A stretch of 64,000 nucleotides of DNA, taken from assembly GCA_020724775.1 (NCBI GenBank), contig DYGG01000008.1:1-64000 (forward strand). The letters run 5' to 3'. The stretch is from Ignavibacterium sp. (GTDB lineage Bacteria; Zixibacteria; MSB-5A5; GN15; PGXB01). The notes beneath the pieces were generated by a model. It saw only the letters and a program-made list of their open reading frames with translations, was not told the origin of the DNA and did no database searches. Within the stretch, counting starts at the first letter, position 1. Each line of letters opens with the position of its first letter. Of the stretch, positions 46,168 through 54,461 are shown one piece after another. A program made the position numbers and the translations under genes.

Positions 46168-47910
46168 TCAAAATTCAACCCGTCGGGCATCGCCCGACTC
46201 GATGGTGTAAATCGGCATGAAAATATTGTCGCGTTTCTCTCCAAATGATACGACCCCGGCAATTCCCCGGTAATCACTTATATTTTTGAGGTATTCGGCA
46301 ATTTCCGAGCGGGAGTACCGCGACGATTTCAGCGCCCCGCAAATCAGTCCCATGGCATCAAACCCCACCGCTTCCAGATGTCCCGGCTCCCGTCCGTATT
46401 TATCGCGAAAATTCTTGGCAAATTGCCGCGCCGCCGGCGTAACGCCGCCATTCACACGCGAAGATGTAAAATAACTGGTTTTGAGAACTTCCCGCCCCAG
46501 GTCATAAACCTGCTTGTCTCCCCAGCCTTCGCTTCCCAGATAGATGGCGTCCAGATTGTAAAAATCAATTTGCGGCAGAAGTTGCGTCAGTTGTTCCGGT
46601 GACGCCGGAATATAAATGGCATCGATCGCCACCGGCACTTCCTTGGCTTTTATGGTGTCGCCGCTTTCGTTGATGTAAGTCAGAGAATCGGAAATACGAC
46701 CGATGGCTAAAGATTTTATATCAACAATAATCGGTCCAAAATCGGTTTCGCGGGTGCGGAAGTACTCAGTTCCCAAGATGGTTCCGCCCAATTGATGGAA
46801 ACGGTCCGCGAAGGCTTCGGCCATTGCCAGATTCTCCGGAGTGGTCGGAGAGATGATGGCGACGGTATCGACTCCCAGTTTTCCCCAAGCAAACTCCGCC
46901 ATTCTGATACCCTGCCGGTCGAGGCTTGGTTGCAGTTGAAAACAGGTACCGGCCAGTTCGGTCAATCCTCCCTGACTGGCGGCGGGGGCAATCAGCGGCA
47001 GGTCGCCGCAAGCCAGGACGGCCGAGGCCACCGCGGTTTCTTCACTGGTCAGCGGTCCTATCGCCGCCGCAACACCGCCGGTGTTAAATCGCTTCAGTAT
47101 CCTTCCCGCTTCCACGCTCCGTCCCTTTGTATCATATATCTGCGGGGCTATCCGCAGGCCGCTTTCGCGTTGAAACCCTTCCAGCATCAGCACGGCGCCA
47201 TCCAGTACCGATTCGCCAAATCGCTGCAGTTCTCCCGATAGGGGCAATGCAATTCCAATTTCAATCTGTTGCTTCAGGAGAATTTCGGTTTGCGAAAGAA
47301 GACGCGAGGCCTCCTCGCCAGGACATTCACTCAAAAGTCCGCGTAATGGCTGATAGTTTTTTTGCGCCAGAAGCCCCCGGGCAACGGCGAATATCAGAGG
47401 GCATTTTTTCTCTTCGGCACAGGCGGTGTAATTTATCGCTTCCAGAAGGAGGCTGCCTCCCAGCGAGATCGCCGTCTCAATCGATTTCAACAGAATTTCA
47501 TCCAGGCGATTATCACTGGACAGACGATAGGCGCTCAGGTATGACAGCAGCGCCGGACGGTCCATCTTTTCCCGATACTGAATATTGCCCCGAAAGAAAT
47601 GGCTGTAGGGAACAAAAGGGGATGCCGGGTAACTGTCTATTAGTCTCTGGAAGTCTTCCTGGCTCTCGGTTAGATAACCGGCATAGTATGCGGCTTTTCC
47701 TTTGTGAAACAACAGCGCCTCGGCCATTGCCGGGTCGGTATTGGCGGCATATAACTGAGTGACAACTTGATATGCCTCGACGTATCGTTTGTCCTCCAGC
47801 AACTGCTGCACCCGGCTGAGCGTCAGGCGGTCATCACTGACCGCCGCTGCGCCAACAACGATAAGGAGAAACCCGATTCCCGCCGCTAATCTGTTTTTAG
47901 TCACGGTCAC
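46168..47910 (-). CDS. TPR and periplasmic substrate-binding fusion protein
   Basis: A 580-residue exported protein: signal peptide at 1-24, TPR-like helical repeats at about 28-215 (LEDKRYVEAYQVVTQLY, AGYLTESQEDFQRLIDSYP), then a type I periplasmic-binding fold at about 217-575 (IGIALPLSGELQRFGESVLD, AAIGPLTSEETAVAS, AAIGFD-like GFDAMGLI). This order resembles LpoA/LppC-like activators of penicillin-binding proteins, and also branched-chain amino-acid receptors with an added TPR. No transporter genes are nearby, so a cell-envelope role is the better guess. It starts with a GTG that shares one base with the preceding stop. Confidence 0.78.
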   Translation of the reverse strand: MTVTKNRLAAGIGFLLIVVGAAAVSDDRLTLSRVQQLLEDKRYVEAYQVVTQLYAANTDPAMAEALLFHKGKAAYYAGYLTESQEDFQRLIDSYPASPFVPYSHFFRGNIQYREKMDRPALLSYLSAYRLSSDNRLDEILLKSIETAISLGGSLLLEAINYTACAEEKKCPLIFAVARGLLAQKNYQPLRGLLSECPGEEASRLLSQTEILLKQQIEIGIALPLSGELQRFGESVLDGAVLMLEGFQRESGLRIAPQIYDTKGRSVEAGRILKRFNTGGVAAAIGPLTSEETAVASAVLACGDLPLIAPAASQGGLTELAGTCFQLQPSLDRQGIRMAEFAWGKLGVDTVAIISPTTPENLAMAEAFADRFHQLGGTILGTEYFRTRETDFGPIIVDIKSLAIGRISDSLTYINESGDTIKAKEVPVAIDAIYIPASPEQLTQLLPQIDFYNLDAIYLGSEGWGDKQVYDLGREVLKTSYFTSSRVNGGVTPAARQFAKNFRDKYGREPGHLEAVGFDAMGLICGALKSSRYSRSEIAEYLKNISDYRGIAGVVSFGEKRDNIFMPIYTIESGDARRVEF

Positions 47911-48398
47911 TATAATGAATATTTGCCGAAATCTTCAGGATTGATCTTCTTCAAACGCTCGGCAAGCGACTCCGGGTCATTGCTCATTTCGGGCGGCTGG
48001 TCCTGGTCTTTCAAGTTAAACAACTCCTCAGCCGCGTAAATCGGGGCGCCCACTTTCAGCGCCAGAGCAATCGAATCGGAGGGGCGAGCGTCTATGGAAA
48101 ACTCCTTACTATCCGAATGAAGAATCACCCGGGCGTAGAAAGTCTGCTCCTTCAGTTCCGTAATCTCCACCTTCTCCACCTTTGCTTCCAGCGTGGCGAT
48201 TACAATTTTGAGCAGGTCATGGGTCATCGGTCTTTTGGAGCCGATGCCGGACAACTCCATGGCAATCGCCCAGGCTTCGGAGTGACCGATCCAGATCGGA
48301 AGCACCTTTTCCATGTTGACCGGTTTCAGAATGATGACCGGGGAATTGGTGGTCATATCCAACGCCAGACCGTCAACTCTCACTTCCAGCATCGCCAT
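47910..48398 (-). CDS. DUF151 / bifunctional nuclease-family protein
   Basis: A 162-residue protein of the DUF151 family: MAMLEVRVDGLALD, ILKPVNMEKVLPIWIGHSEA, RPMTHDLL and SIDARPSDSIALALKVGAPIY are all family hallmarks. Some plant and bacterial members have reported nuclease activity, but the bacterial role is unsettled. I choose the ATG at 48398, 10 nt after AGAAAGG; a TTG at 48407 lies too close to that site. It starts 5 nt after the rplI stop. Confidence 0.85.
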   Translation of the reverse strand: MAMLEVRVDGLALDMTTNSPVIILKPVNMEKVLPIWIGHSEAWAIAMELSGIGSKRPMTHDLLKIVIATLEAKVEKVEITELKEQTFYARVILHSDSKEFSIDARPSDSIALALKVGAPIYAAEELFNLKDQDQPPEMSNDPESLAERLKKINPEDFGKYSL

Positions 48399-48403
48399 CA
48401 GAA

Positions 48404-48850
48404 TCAAGCCTTTCTGATAACCCAGGTCTTTACGTTGGCGATAACGTCCTTTTCCACTTTTATCGGGACGGTATATACGCCCAGCGATTTGATGGGGTCA
48501 TCAAGCATAATATTGCGCTTATCGATAACCATTCCCGAGGCGGCTAATTGCTCGGCGATATTCTGAGCCGTGACAGAACCGAAAATCTTGTCTTCCTCGC
48601 CGACCAGCACTTCCACGGTCAACGACAGTTTCTCCAACTTGTCTTTTATCTGTTCCGCTTCCCGTTTCTTCTTGCGCTCGCGAATCTGGTTCTGCTTCTC
48701 AATTTCGCCGATTGCCCTCAAGTTGGCTTTCGTGGCAGGTATCGCCAGGTTGCGGGGTATCAAGAAATTTCGCCCGTACCCCCCCTTGACCTCGATTGTC
48801 TGCCCGGCTTTGCCGAGGTCGGCGACATCCTGTTTCAAAATTACCTTCAT
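48404..48850 (-). CDS. rplI: 50S ribosomal protein L9
   Basis: A 148-residue L9 of normal length. The N-terminal rRNA-binding domain (MKVILKQDVADLGKAGQTIEVKGG and NFLIPRNLAIPAT), the long charged connecting helix (residues about 45-75) and the C-terminal domain (IFGSVTAQNIAEQL) are all present. It follows the DUF2232 gene by 23 nt in the rpsF-rpsR-DUF2232-rplI order common in bacteria. Confidence 0.97.
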   Translation of the reverse strand: MKVILKQDVADLGKAGQTIEVKGGYGRNFLIPRNLAIPATKANLRAIGEIEKQNQIRERKKKREAEQIKDKLEKLSLTVEVLVGEEDKIFGSVTAQNIAEQLAASGMVIDKRNIMLDDPIKSLGVYTVPIKVEKDVIANVKTWVIRKA

Positions 48851-48873
48851 AAGTATATCCTTTCCTACAACTA

Positions 48874-49800
48874 TTATCCAATCAGTTTTGCCCGGACATG
48901 CCGAAAGTCAAAGTAACTGTCAAAAATTCCCACCGCCGCCGCCAGTATCAGACCGGGCACCTGCAAAAATAGAAATCCCACATAAAATAATACTCTCAAA
49001 AAGAGCGAAAGTCGCACTTTCCTCAAATAATATTCCATCGCCGAAAAACCAAAAACGGCATAGAGAACGCCCAGTAAGAGAAGGGCGTTGTCGGCGAAGA
49101 TCTTAATATTGTCGGTTCCGACCAGCCGCAAGATGATTACGGCACCTACCGGATAGATGAAATGAAACGGCATCTTCCAGAATACGAAATCGACAAAATG
49201 CGGCATAAAAACTCCTCCGGCGCGCAGGGCAATATGCAGCAGAACAATCGCCACAAAGAACTGGGTCATTGCCGAAAGAATCAGTAGTGACGGCAGCAAC
49301 CGCTTGAACAAGGAGACCATCTGGCCAAGCCAGTGTGCCATACCGTCATCGGTCCCCGGCGCCGTTTCTCCCGGCGGCAGTGTTGATGCCGCCAGATTCT
49401 CGAATCTGTCTATTTCCGAATATATAATTTCTTTCTCCATCCAAAAGAAAGTCAGAACAATCAATGCTATCACTACCGACGCCGCTACAAAACTGCGTGT
49501 CGGTTTGACCCCTGCCGCCAGCATCTTGCCATACAGAGTGCCGCTCACTATCACCTTTGCCCAAAGGGCTATCAATATCAGACTCGGTCCAAAGACCACC
49601 GCAGAAATCAGTATTGAGCCGACCGTGGCCGCTCCCAGAAATAAGTGTTTCCCGCTGAGCGAGAAATGGACTATGAAAAATATTGCGGCAATCTCTACCA
49701 GATACCCCGCAACCGGTATCCCTCCCACTGCCGGAAAAATCAGCGCCAGAAACAGACCGGCAGAGATAATCAGCGGGTTTGACAGCCGCCAGTCAGGCAT
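48874..49800 (-). CDS. DUF2232 integral membrane protein
   Basis: A 308-residue polytopic membrane protein with about eight hydrophobic segments (for example LIISAGLFLALIFPAVGGIPVA and SVVIALIVLTFFW). Sequence style and position between rpsR and rplI match the YybS/DUF2232 family. I use the ATG at 49800, with GGTGGT five bases upstream; a GTG at 49809 lies inside that site. Function of the family is unknown. Confidence 0.75.
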   Translation of the reverse strand: MPDWRLSNPLIISAGLFLALIFPAVGGIPVAGYLVEIAAIFFIVHFSLSGKHLFLGAATVGSILISAVVFGPSLILIALWAKVIVSGTLYGKMLAAGVKPTRSFVAASVVIALIVLTFFWMEKEIIYSEIDRFENLAASTLPPGETAPGTDDGMAHWLGQMVSLFKRLLPSLLILSAMTQFFVAIVLLHIALRAGGVFMPHFVDFVFWKMPFHFIYPVGAVIILRLVGTDNIKIFADNALLLLGVLYAVFGFSAMEYYLRKVRLSLFLRVLFYVGFLFLQVPGLILAAAVGIFDSYFDFRHVRAKLIG

Positions 49801-49819
49801 CGGCACCACCGATTAAAAT

Positions 49820-50092
49820 CTAACGGTAGATTTCACTGGTGAACGGCATTATCGCTATATGTCGGGCGCGTTTAATGGCGGTGGTCAGCATCCGCTGATG
49901 AAGCGCGCAATTACCGGATATCCTCCGGGGAACTATCTTTCCCCGTTCATTAACAAACCGCTTCAAGAAACGTTCATCCAGATAATTGATAGTCTTTATC
50001 TTTTCTTCACAGAACCGACAAACACGTTTCCGCCTCCGCTCAAAGTCAGGCGCGCTTTCTCTTTCTCTGTAAAATCTTCTTCTAATTGGCAT
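49820..50092 (-). CDS. rpsR: 30S ribosomal protein S18
   Basis: A 90-residue S18. The conserved core is seen: [38 protein letters not shown] and [15 protein letters not shown]. It keeps a CxxC pair and a third Cys (GNC), the putative metal-binding version of S18. S18 binds S6 on the 30S platform; rpsF lies 81 nt upstream, and there is no ssb gene between them, unlike in many bacteria. Confidence 0.97.
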   Translation of the reverse strand: MPIRRRFYRERESAPDFERRRKRVCRFCEEKIKTINYLDERFLKRFVNERGKIVPRRISGNCALHQRMLTTAIKRARHIAIMPFTSEIYR

Positions 50093-50173
50093 TTTTAATT
50101 TATCCTCAACCTTTTATCAACCGTGACCCCGGCTATATCAACTCCGAGTCTTCCCGGTTGTTTCTCTTTCAGT

Positions 50174-50632
50174 TTACATTTCCTCGTCCAACTCTTCGGC
50201 CACCTTCGTGGCGGTATCAACGCCGCCTTTTGGTGACGGCTCGGCGGTCTTTTCCGGTTCCGGACCGACAACGACTCTCTCCGAACGGCTCTCGACTGTC
50301 TCGGGTGTCTCCTCCCGTCGTCCCCGCTCTAACTCCTCGTCGATGTTCCCCTCGAAAACTACCGTAAGGTACCGTATATACGGCTCCTCAATCTTGTAAA
50401 ATCTCTCTAATTCCGAAAGGACGGTCTGACTTCCTTCAAAGATGAGGCGGGTATAGAACCCCTGCGTGCAGCGTTTAATCGGATAAGAGAGACGACGAAT
50501 CCCCCAGCGATGTTCTCTCAGGACTTCTCCCTGATAGCGGGTGATAACATCGGATACCGCTTTAATCTGGCGGTCAAAAGTGGCGTCGTCGGCTTGTGGG
50601 TTGAGAATGAAAGTGGTCTCGTACAGACGCAT
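50174..50632 (-). CDS. rpsF: 30S ribosomal protein S6 with acidic tail
   Basis: A 152-residue S6. Residues 1-97 are the ferredoxin-like core (MRLYETTFILNPQADDATFD, LREHRWGIRRLSYPIKRC, GFYTRLIFEG). The remaining 55 residues are a charged Glu/Pro-rich extension ending in EELDEEM; longer than usual and presumably disordered, comparable in position to the Glu-modified tail of E. coli S6. A hairpin lies in its leader at 50648-50673. Confidence 0.96.
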   Translation of the reverse strand: MRLYETTFILNPQADDATFDRQIKAVSDVITRYQGEVLREHRWGIRRLSYPIKRCTQGFYTRLIFEGSQTVLSELERFYKIEEPYIRYLTVVFEGNIDEELERGRREETPETVESRSERVVVGPEPEKTAEPSPKGGVDTATKVAEELDEEM

Positions 50633-50647
50633 TCAAATCCTCCCTAT

Positions 50648-50673
50648 GGACGTTTAAAAGGTTTAAAACGGCC
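50648..50673 (-). promoter_or_regulatory. Hairpin in the rpsF leader, possible S6:S18 site
   Basis: Read on the minus strand, GGCCGTTTT can pair with the AAACGTCC side around a short loop, just before the GGGAGGA ribosome-binding site. A CCG triplet lies at an internal mismatch. S6:S18 leader motifs in many phyla share a CCG in a bulged stem, so autoregulation is possible, but I cannot test the match. Confidence 0.3.
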
Positions 50674-50678
50674 CCGGA

Positions 50679-51272
50679 TTACTGCGCTTCATCCGGAGCA
50701 GGGTTATATTTACTCATCGCTTTCGCGATATCGAATTCAAGCAAATATAATAAAGCCTCCCCCGCTTTATCAAGCGTTTTCTTCTTCATTTCCAATTCAT
50801 TGTCGGTAAACGGATTAAGAACGAATGTGACGGCGTCGCTTCCGGTCGGCAAGGGTCCAATCCCCAGGCGCAGACGGGCGATTTTTTCTGTCCCCAGATG
50901 GTATATGATATCAGCCATCCCGTTATGCCCGCCATCGGAGCCCTCGGAACGAATCCGCAGACGTCCTAACGGCAGATTCAAATCATCATACACCACCAGC
51001 AGGTCATCAGGAATCAGTTGATACCCTTGCAAGACCTGCTCGGCGGCAATGCCGGAGTTATTCATGTAAGTGGTGGGCCAGACCAGGCGAACGATTTTTC
51101 CATCGCACTCTTTTTCAACCAGGTAAAAGTCGCCGTTGCCCGGTTTCGCTTTTAGATTCCATTGAGCGGCAATCAAATCTAATAGTTCAAAGCCAAGATT
51201 ATGCCTGGTTCCCCGATATTTTTTGCCGATATTTCCAAGTCCGATTATAATAGAGGGCATACCAATCGTCAT
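50679..51272 (-). CDS. pth: Peptidyl-tRNA hydrolase
   Basis: A 197-residue Pth that releases peptides from peptidyl-tRNA. The catalytic His24 is in TRHNLGFELLD, with the YMNNSG, VVYDDLNLPLGRLR and GSDGGHNGMADI motifs intact. The usual GNPG is GNIG here. A start at residue 5 (MPSIIIGLGN) is equally possible. It lies 46 nt before rpsF; pth-rpsF-rpsR-rplI is a familiar order, but copA in place of a ctc-type L25 gene upstream is not. Confidence 0.95.
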   Translation of the reverse strand: MTIGMPSIIIGLGNIGKKYRGTRHNLGFELLDLIAAQWNLKAKPGNGDFYLVEKECDGKIVRLVWPTTYMNNSGIAAEQVLQGYQLIPDDLLVVYDDLNLPLGRLRIRSEGSDGGHNGMADIIYHLGTEKIARLRLGIGPLPTGSDAVTFVLNPFTDNELEMKKKTLDKAGEALLYLLEFDIAKAMSKYNPAPDEAQ

Positions 51273-51280
51273 CCCGGGCG

Positions 51281-53485
51281 TTACGCTTTCAGAAGGCGCA
51301 AGGAATTGGTCACCACAAAGAGCGAGGAAAACGCCATTGCCCCGGCGGCGATTACGGGAGAGAGCGTTAAACCGAGAATCGGATAAAGGACTCCTGCCGC
51401 TATCGGTATCGAGATAACATTATAGAAAAAAGCCCAGAACAGATTCTGTTTGATAGTACGAAAGGTGTTTCCGGAAATCTCCAGCGCCTCGAGGAGCGAC
51501 TCCAGGTTGTTCTTAACCAGGATAATGTCGGCTGACTCCATGGCTACGTCGGTTCCGCTTCCCAGCGCCACACCGATATCGGCGGCGGCGAGGGCCGGGG
51601 CATCGTTAATCCCGTCTCCAACCATTACAACATTATTTCCGGCGCGGCGAAATGCTTCCACGATGACCGCTTTCTGGTCCGGTTTTATCCCGGCTTCGAA
51701 GCGATTAATACCCAGTTGCGCCGCCACTCCCTGGGCGGTTCGGTGATTATCGCCGGTCAGCATTATTACTTCCCGTCCTGATTCCTTCAATTTGTGGACA
51801 ACTTCCGAGGCTTCCTCTTTCACTTTATCCCGCAGACTGAAAAAGCCGACCACCTGTCCCTCCACTGCCACAAAGACTACCGTCAACCCGCGCGACATCG
51901 CCTCCTCCGCCGGCGCCTCCAGTTCCCCCAAGGGGATATCCTCCCGCTGCAAGGCGGCGGCGTTGCCGGCGAGAACCCGACGCCCCTGGACTTCTCCCTT
52001 TAAGCCGAACCCGGGGAACTCCTCCAGATTCTTAGGGGTGGTCAGGTCGGTATTTTGTGAGCGGGCTTTCTCAACAATTCCCAGAGCCAACGGGTGATTT
52101 GAGCCGGACTCAAGTGATGCCCCCATCTCGAATAACAGGTCTTCCTCGTCGGGATTGACCGTTCGGAAATCGACCACTTCAAAACGCCCCGCTGTCAAGG
52201 TACCGGTTTTGTCGAAGATAACCTGCTTTGACTTGGCGGCGTTTTCAAGAATATCTCCGCCCCGAATATAAATACCCCGTCGTGCCGCTTTACCGGTTCC
52301 GGCAAGGATGGCTGTCGGTGTTGCCAGCCCCAGGGCACAGGGGCAGGCGATTATCAATACGGCGACGGGCGCTTTGAGGGTCATCGGATTATTCCGGTCA
52401 AGGAAAAACCAGGCGGCAAAAGTAACAACGGCAATTACCAGGACAATCGGCACAAAAATGCCGGCGATTCGGTCGGCAAGTTTCTGCACCGGGGCTTTTC
52501 GACCCTGCGCTTCGGAGACCAGACGAATAATCTGGGCGAGAAAAGTCTCTTCGCCGGTCCCGATCACTTCAAACCGAAATCCCCTGTTGCCGTTGACCGA
52601 CCCCCCATAGACCATATCCCCCACTTTCTTATCGACCGGAACCGATTCCCCGGTCAACATCGACTCGTCAATGGAGGGGTTCCCCTCGATTATTTTGCCA
52701 TCGGCGGCAACTTTCTCCCCCGCTTTCACCACCAGAACCATGCCCGGTTTAATTGCGGTCTGCGATATTACCTTTTCCTGTCCATCTATGACGGCGAGCG
52801 CGGTCTCGGGCTGAAGTTTGATGAGGGCGCCGATGGCATCGCGCGCTTTCCCCTTCGCCCGACTCTCCAGAAATCTTCCCAGAAGTATCAAAGACACAAT
52901 AGCCGCCGCCGTCTCGAAATAGTAATGCGCCTCATGCGCATGCTCACCCAGGAGCGCCTGAAGGAAGACAAAACTGCTGTACAAGAAGGCAGCCAGCGAG
53001 CCGAGCGCAATCAAGGAATTCATATTGGCGCGGAAGTGACGAGTCTGCTTCCAGGCGTCAATGAAAATCTCTCGCCCGGAGTAAAACAGAACCGGAATCG
53101 TCAAAAGAAGCAGAATTCCCCCCTCCAGCCGCGCTTCCAGACGCAATTGGGGCAAGAGCATTCCTCCCATACTCAAAATCATAATCGGGGCGGCAAATAA
53201 TACCGAGGAGACGAAGTTGCGTTTTGCAGCCCGGGCTTCCTGCTCAAAATCTACCTCCGCCACTGCCGCCGGAACTGCCCCGTAACCGAGTTCCGATATG
53301 GTCCCGAATATCGCCTTCTCTTCGACCTTCTCCGGGCGGTATTCGACCCGGGCCGTCCCCAGCGCATAATTGACTGCCACCTGATTGACCCCGTCAATTT
53401 CCGAAAGCCCACGCTCAATATTGGCGGCGCAGGAGGCGCAATGCATCCCGGAGATTTTCAGATTTAACTCTTTAGATTCAATCAT
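51281..53485 (-). CDS. copA: Copper-exporting P1B-type ATPase
   Basis: A 734-residue heavy-metal P-type ATPase with one N-terminal HMA domain (GMHCASCAANIE, Cys16 and Cys19), eight membrane helices, the transmembrane CPC in IIACPCALGLATPTAIL (near residue 380) that marks the Cu+ class, the phosphorylation loop DKTGTLTAG, the TGES actuator loop (LTGESVPV) and GDGINDAPALAAADIG. Two further Cu+-class residues, Asn/Tyr in WAFFYNVISIP and Met in GAMAFSS, are present. It pumps Cu+ out of the cytoplasm. It lies 86 nt after an ECF sigma gene and 8 nt ahead of pth; no copper regulator is adjacent. Confidence 0.95.
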   Translation of the reverse strand: MIESKELNLKISGMHCASCAANIERGLSEIDGVNQVAVNYALGTARVEYRPEKVEEKAIFGTISELGYGAVPAAVAEVDFEQEARAAKRNFVSSVLFAAPIMILSMGGMLLPQLRLEARLEGGILLLLTIPVLFYSGREIFIDAWKQTRHFRANMNSLIALGSLAAFLYSSFVFLQALLGEHAHEAHYYFETAAAIVSLILLGRFLESRAKGKARDAIGALIKLQPETALAVIDGQEKVISQTAIKPGMVLVVKAGEKVAADGKIIEGNPSIDESMLTGESVPVDKKVGDMVYGGSVNGNRGFRFEVIGTGEETFLAQIIRLVSEAQGRKAPVQKLADRIAGIFVPIVLVIAVVTFAAWFFLDRNNPMTLKAPVAVLIIACPCALGLATPTAILAGTGKAARRGIYIRGGDILENAAKSKQVIFDKTGTLTAGRFEVVDFRTVNPDEEDLLFEMGASLESGSNHPLALGIVEKARSQNTDLTTPKNLEEFPGFGLKGEVQGRRVLAGNAAALQREDIPLGELEAPAEEAMSRGLTVVFVAVEGQVVGFFSLRDKVKEEASEVVHKLKESGREVIMLTGDNHRTAQGVAAQLGINRFEAGIKPDQKAVIVEAFRRAGNNVVMVGDGINDAPALAAADIGVALGSGTDVAMESADIILVKNNLESLLEALEISGNTFRTIKQNLFWAFFYNVISIPIAAGVLYPILGLTLSPVIAAGAMAFSSLFVVTNSLRLLKA

Positions 53486-53571
53486 AACGTCGGTGCGTAA
53501 TCAGGAGAATTGAAACGGAAAAGGCAAACGAATTATTTCGCCCGCCTTCGTTGGTCATCCGCCGGGAGAAA

Positions 53572-54207
53572 TTATTTAAAACCGAGCGTTATAAGAAGCT
53601 GCGGACACTTTTTGAGAAGTTCTTTGCGGATTTTTGCCCGCGCCCGATGAAGATACCAGCGGACTGTCGCCTCCGGCATATTCATAATATTGGCGACATC
53701 ATCAATATGGCAGCCATCCACATCGCGCAGCATGAAAGCCGAGCGCTGTTTGTCATTCAGGGAGCCGGCCGCCTCATCGATATACTGACGCAGACGGTCT
53801 CTCTGAAAAGAGACTTCCGGCGTATCATGCTTATCATCCGCTTTCTCCGGAATGTTGTCTATCGATTCGTGATGATACCGGTGATGTTTCCGCATGTAAT
53901 CGATGGATGCGTTGACGGTTATCCGATAAAGCCAGGTATAAAACTTCTTCGACTCGTCGTATCGCCAGATATTCCGGCTGGTCTTCACAAAGACATTCTG
54001 GGTAATATCGGCGGCCTCATCGTAATCGCCGACCATTTTATATGCCAGTGACGCCACCTGATTGCGATACAGACGAACCAACTCAGAGAAGGCGTTCTTA
54101 TCACCCTTCTTTATCCGGGCGATAATTTCCTTGGTTTCCTGCTCGAAGTGGTCGTCCTCCCGGGTAGCGACCGGGGGAAGGTTCTTGGAATCTATTGGGG
54201 TTTTCAT
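53572..54207 (-). CDS. ECF-type RNA polymerase sigma factor
   Basis: A 211-residue sigma-70 family protein. Region 2 spans about residues 30-105 (FSELVRLYRNQVASLAYKMV, ADITQNVFVKTSRNIWRYD, FYTWLYRITVNASIDYMRK); region 4 about 130-205 (LNDKQRSAFMLRDVDGCHID, MPEATVRWYLHRARAKIR). No sigma-3 domain. No anti-sigma gene with a zinc-finger or membrane segment follows; the next gene is copA. It directs transcription of an unknown stress or envelope regulon. Confidence 0.92.
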   Translation of the reverse strand: MKTPIDSKNLPPVATREDDHFEQETKEIIARIKKGDKNAFSELVRLYRNQVASLAYKMVGDYDEAADITQNVFVKTSRNIWRYDESKKFYTWLYRITVNASIDYMRKHHRYHHESIDNIPEKADDKHDTPEVSFQRDRLRQYIDEAAGSLNDKQRSAFMLRDVDGCHIDDVANIMNMPEATVRWYLHRARAKIRKELLKKCPQLLITLGFK

Positions 54208-54397
54208 ATTGCCTCTATGCTAAATAGGATATCATAGACAATATTAGTATATTTTATAATTTAAACAAGGGGATTTTTCAATAGTTCCCAAAAAAGGACA
54301 GGTAAATCAGGGGCTGTTACAAAGTGACTCGGAACGCCGCCCGAGTCCGCTGTCCGGCAATATATTGCATATCAATGGCTTACAGACAAGAAAAAGA

Positions 54398-54430
54398 AAT
54401 CGCCCCTTTTCTCTGAAAAAGGGGCGATAA
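54398..54430 (-). terminator. Intrinsic terminator after the M23 peptidase gene
   Basis: ATCGCCCC and GGGGCGAT, extended by A/T pairs, form a long stem around a short loop; on the minus strand it is followed by TTTCTTTTTCTT. It starts about 30 nt after the peptidase stop codon. Confidence 0.85.
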
Positions 54431-54461
54431 TCAAAACTGGAGTAATACGAAGATTTTTCGG

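Noticed and set aside
54325-54346. Inverted repeat GACTCGG...CCGAGTC between the M23 and sigma genes
   Set aside because: A short stem without a T run and without a promoter relation that I can support; it may be chance.
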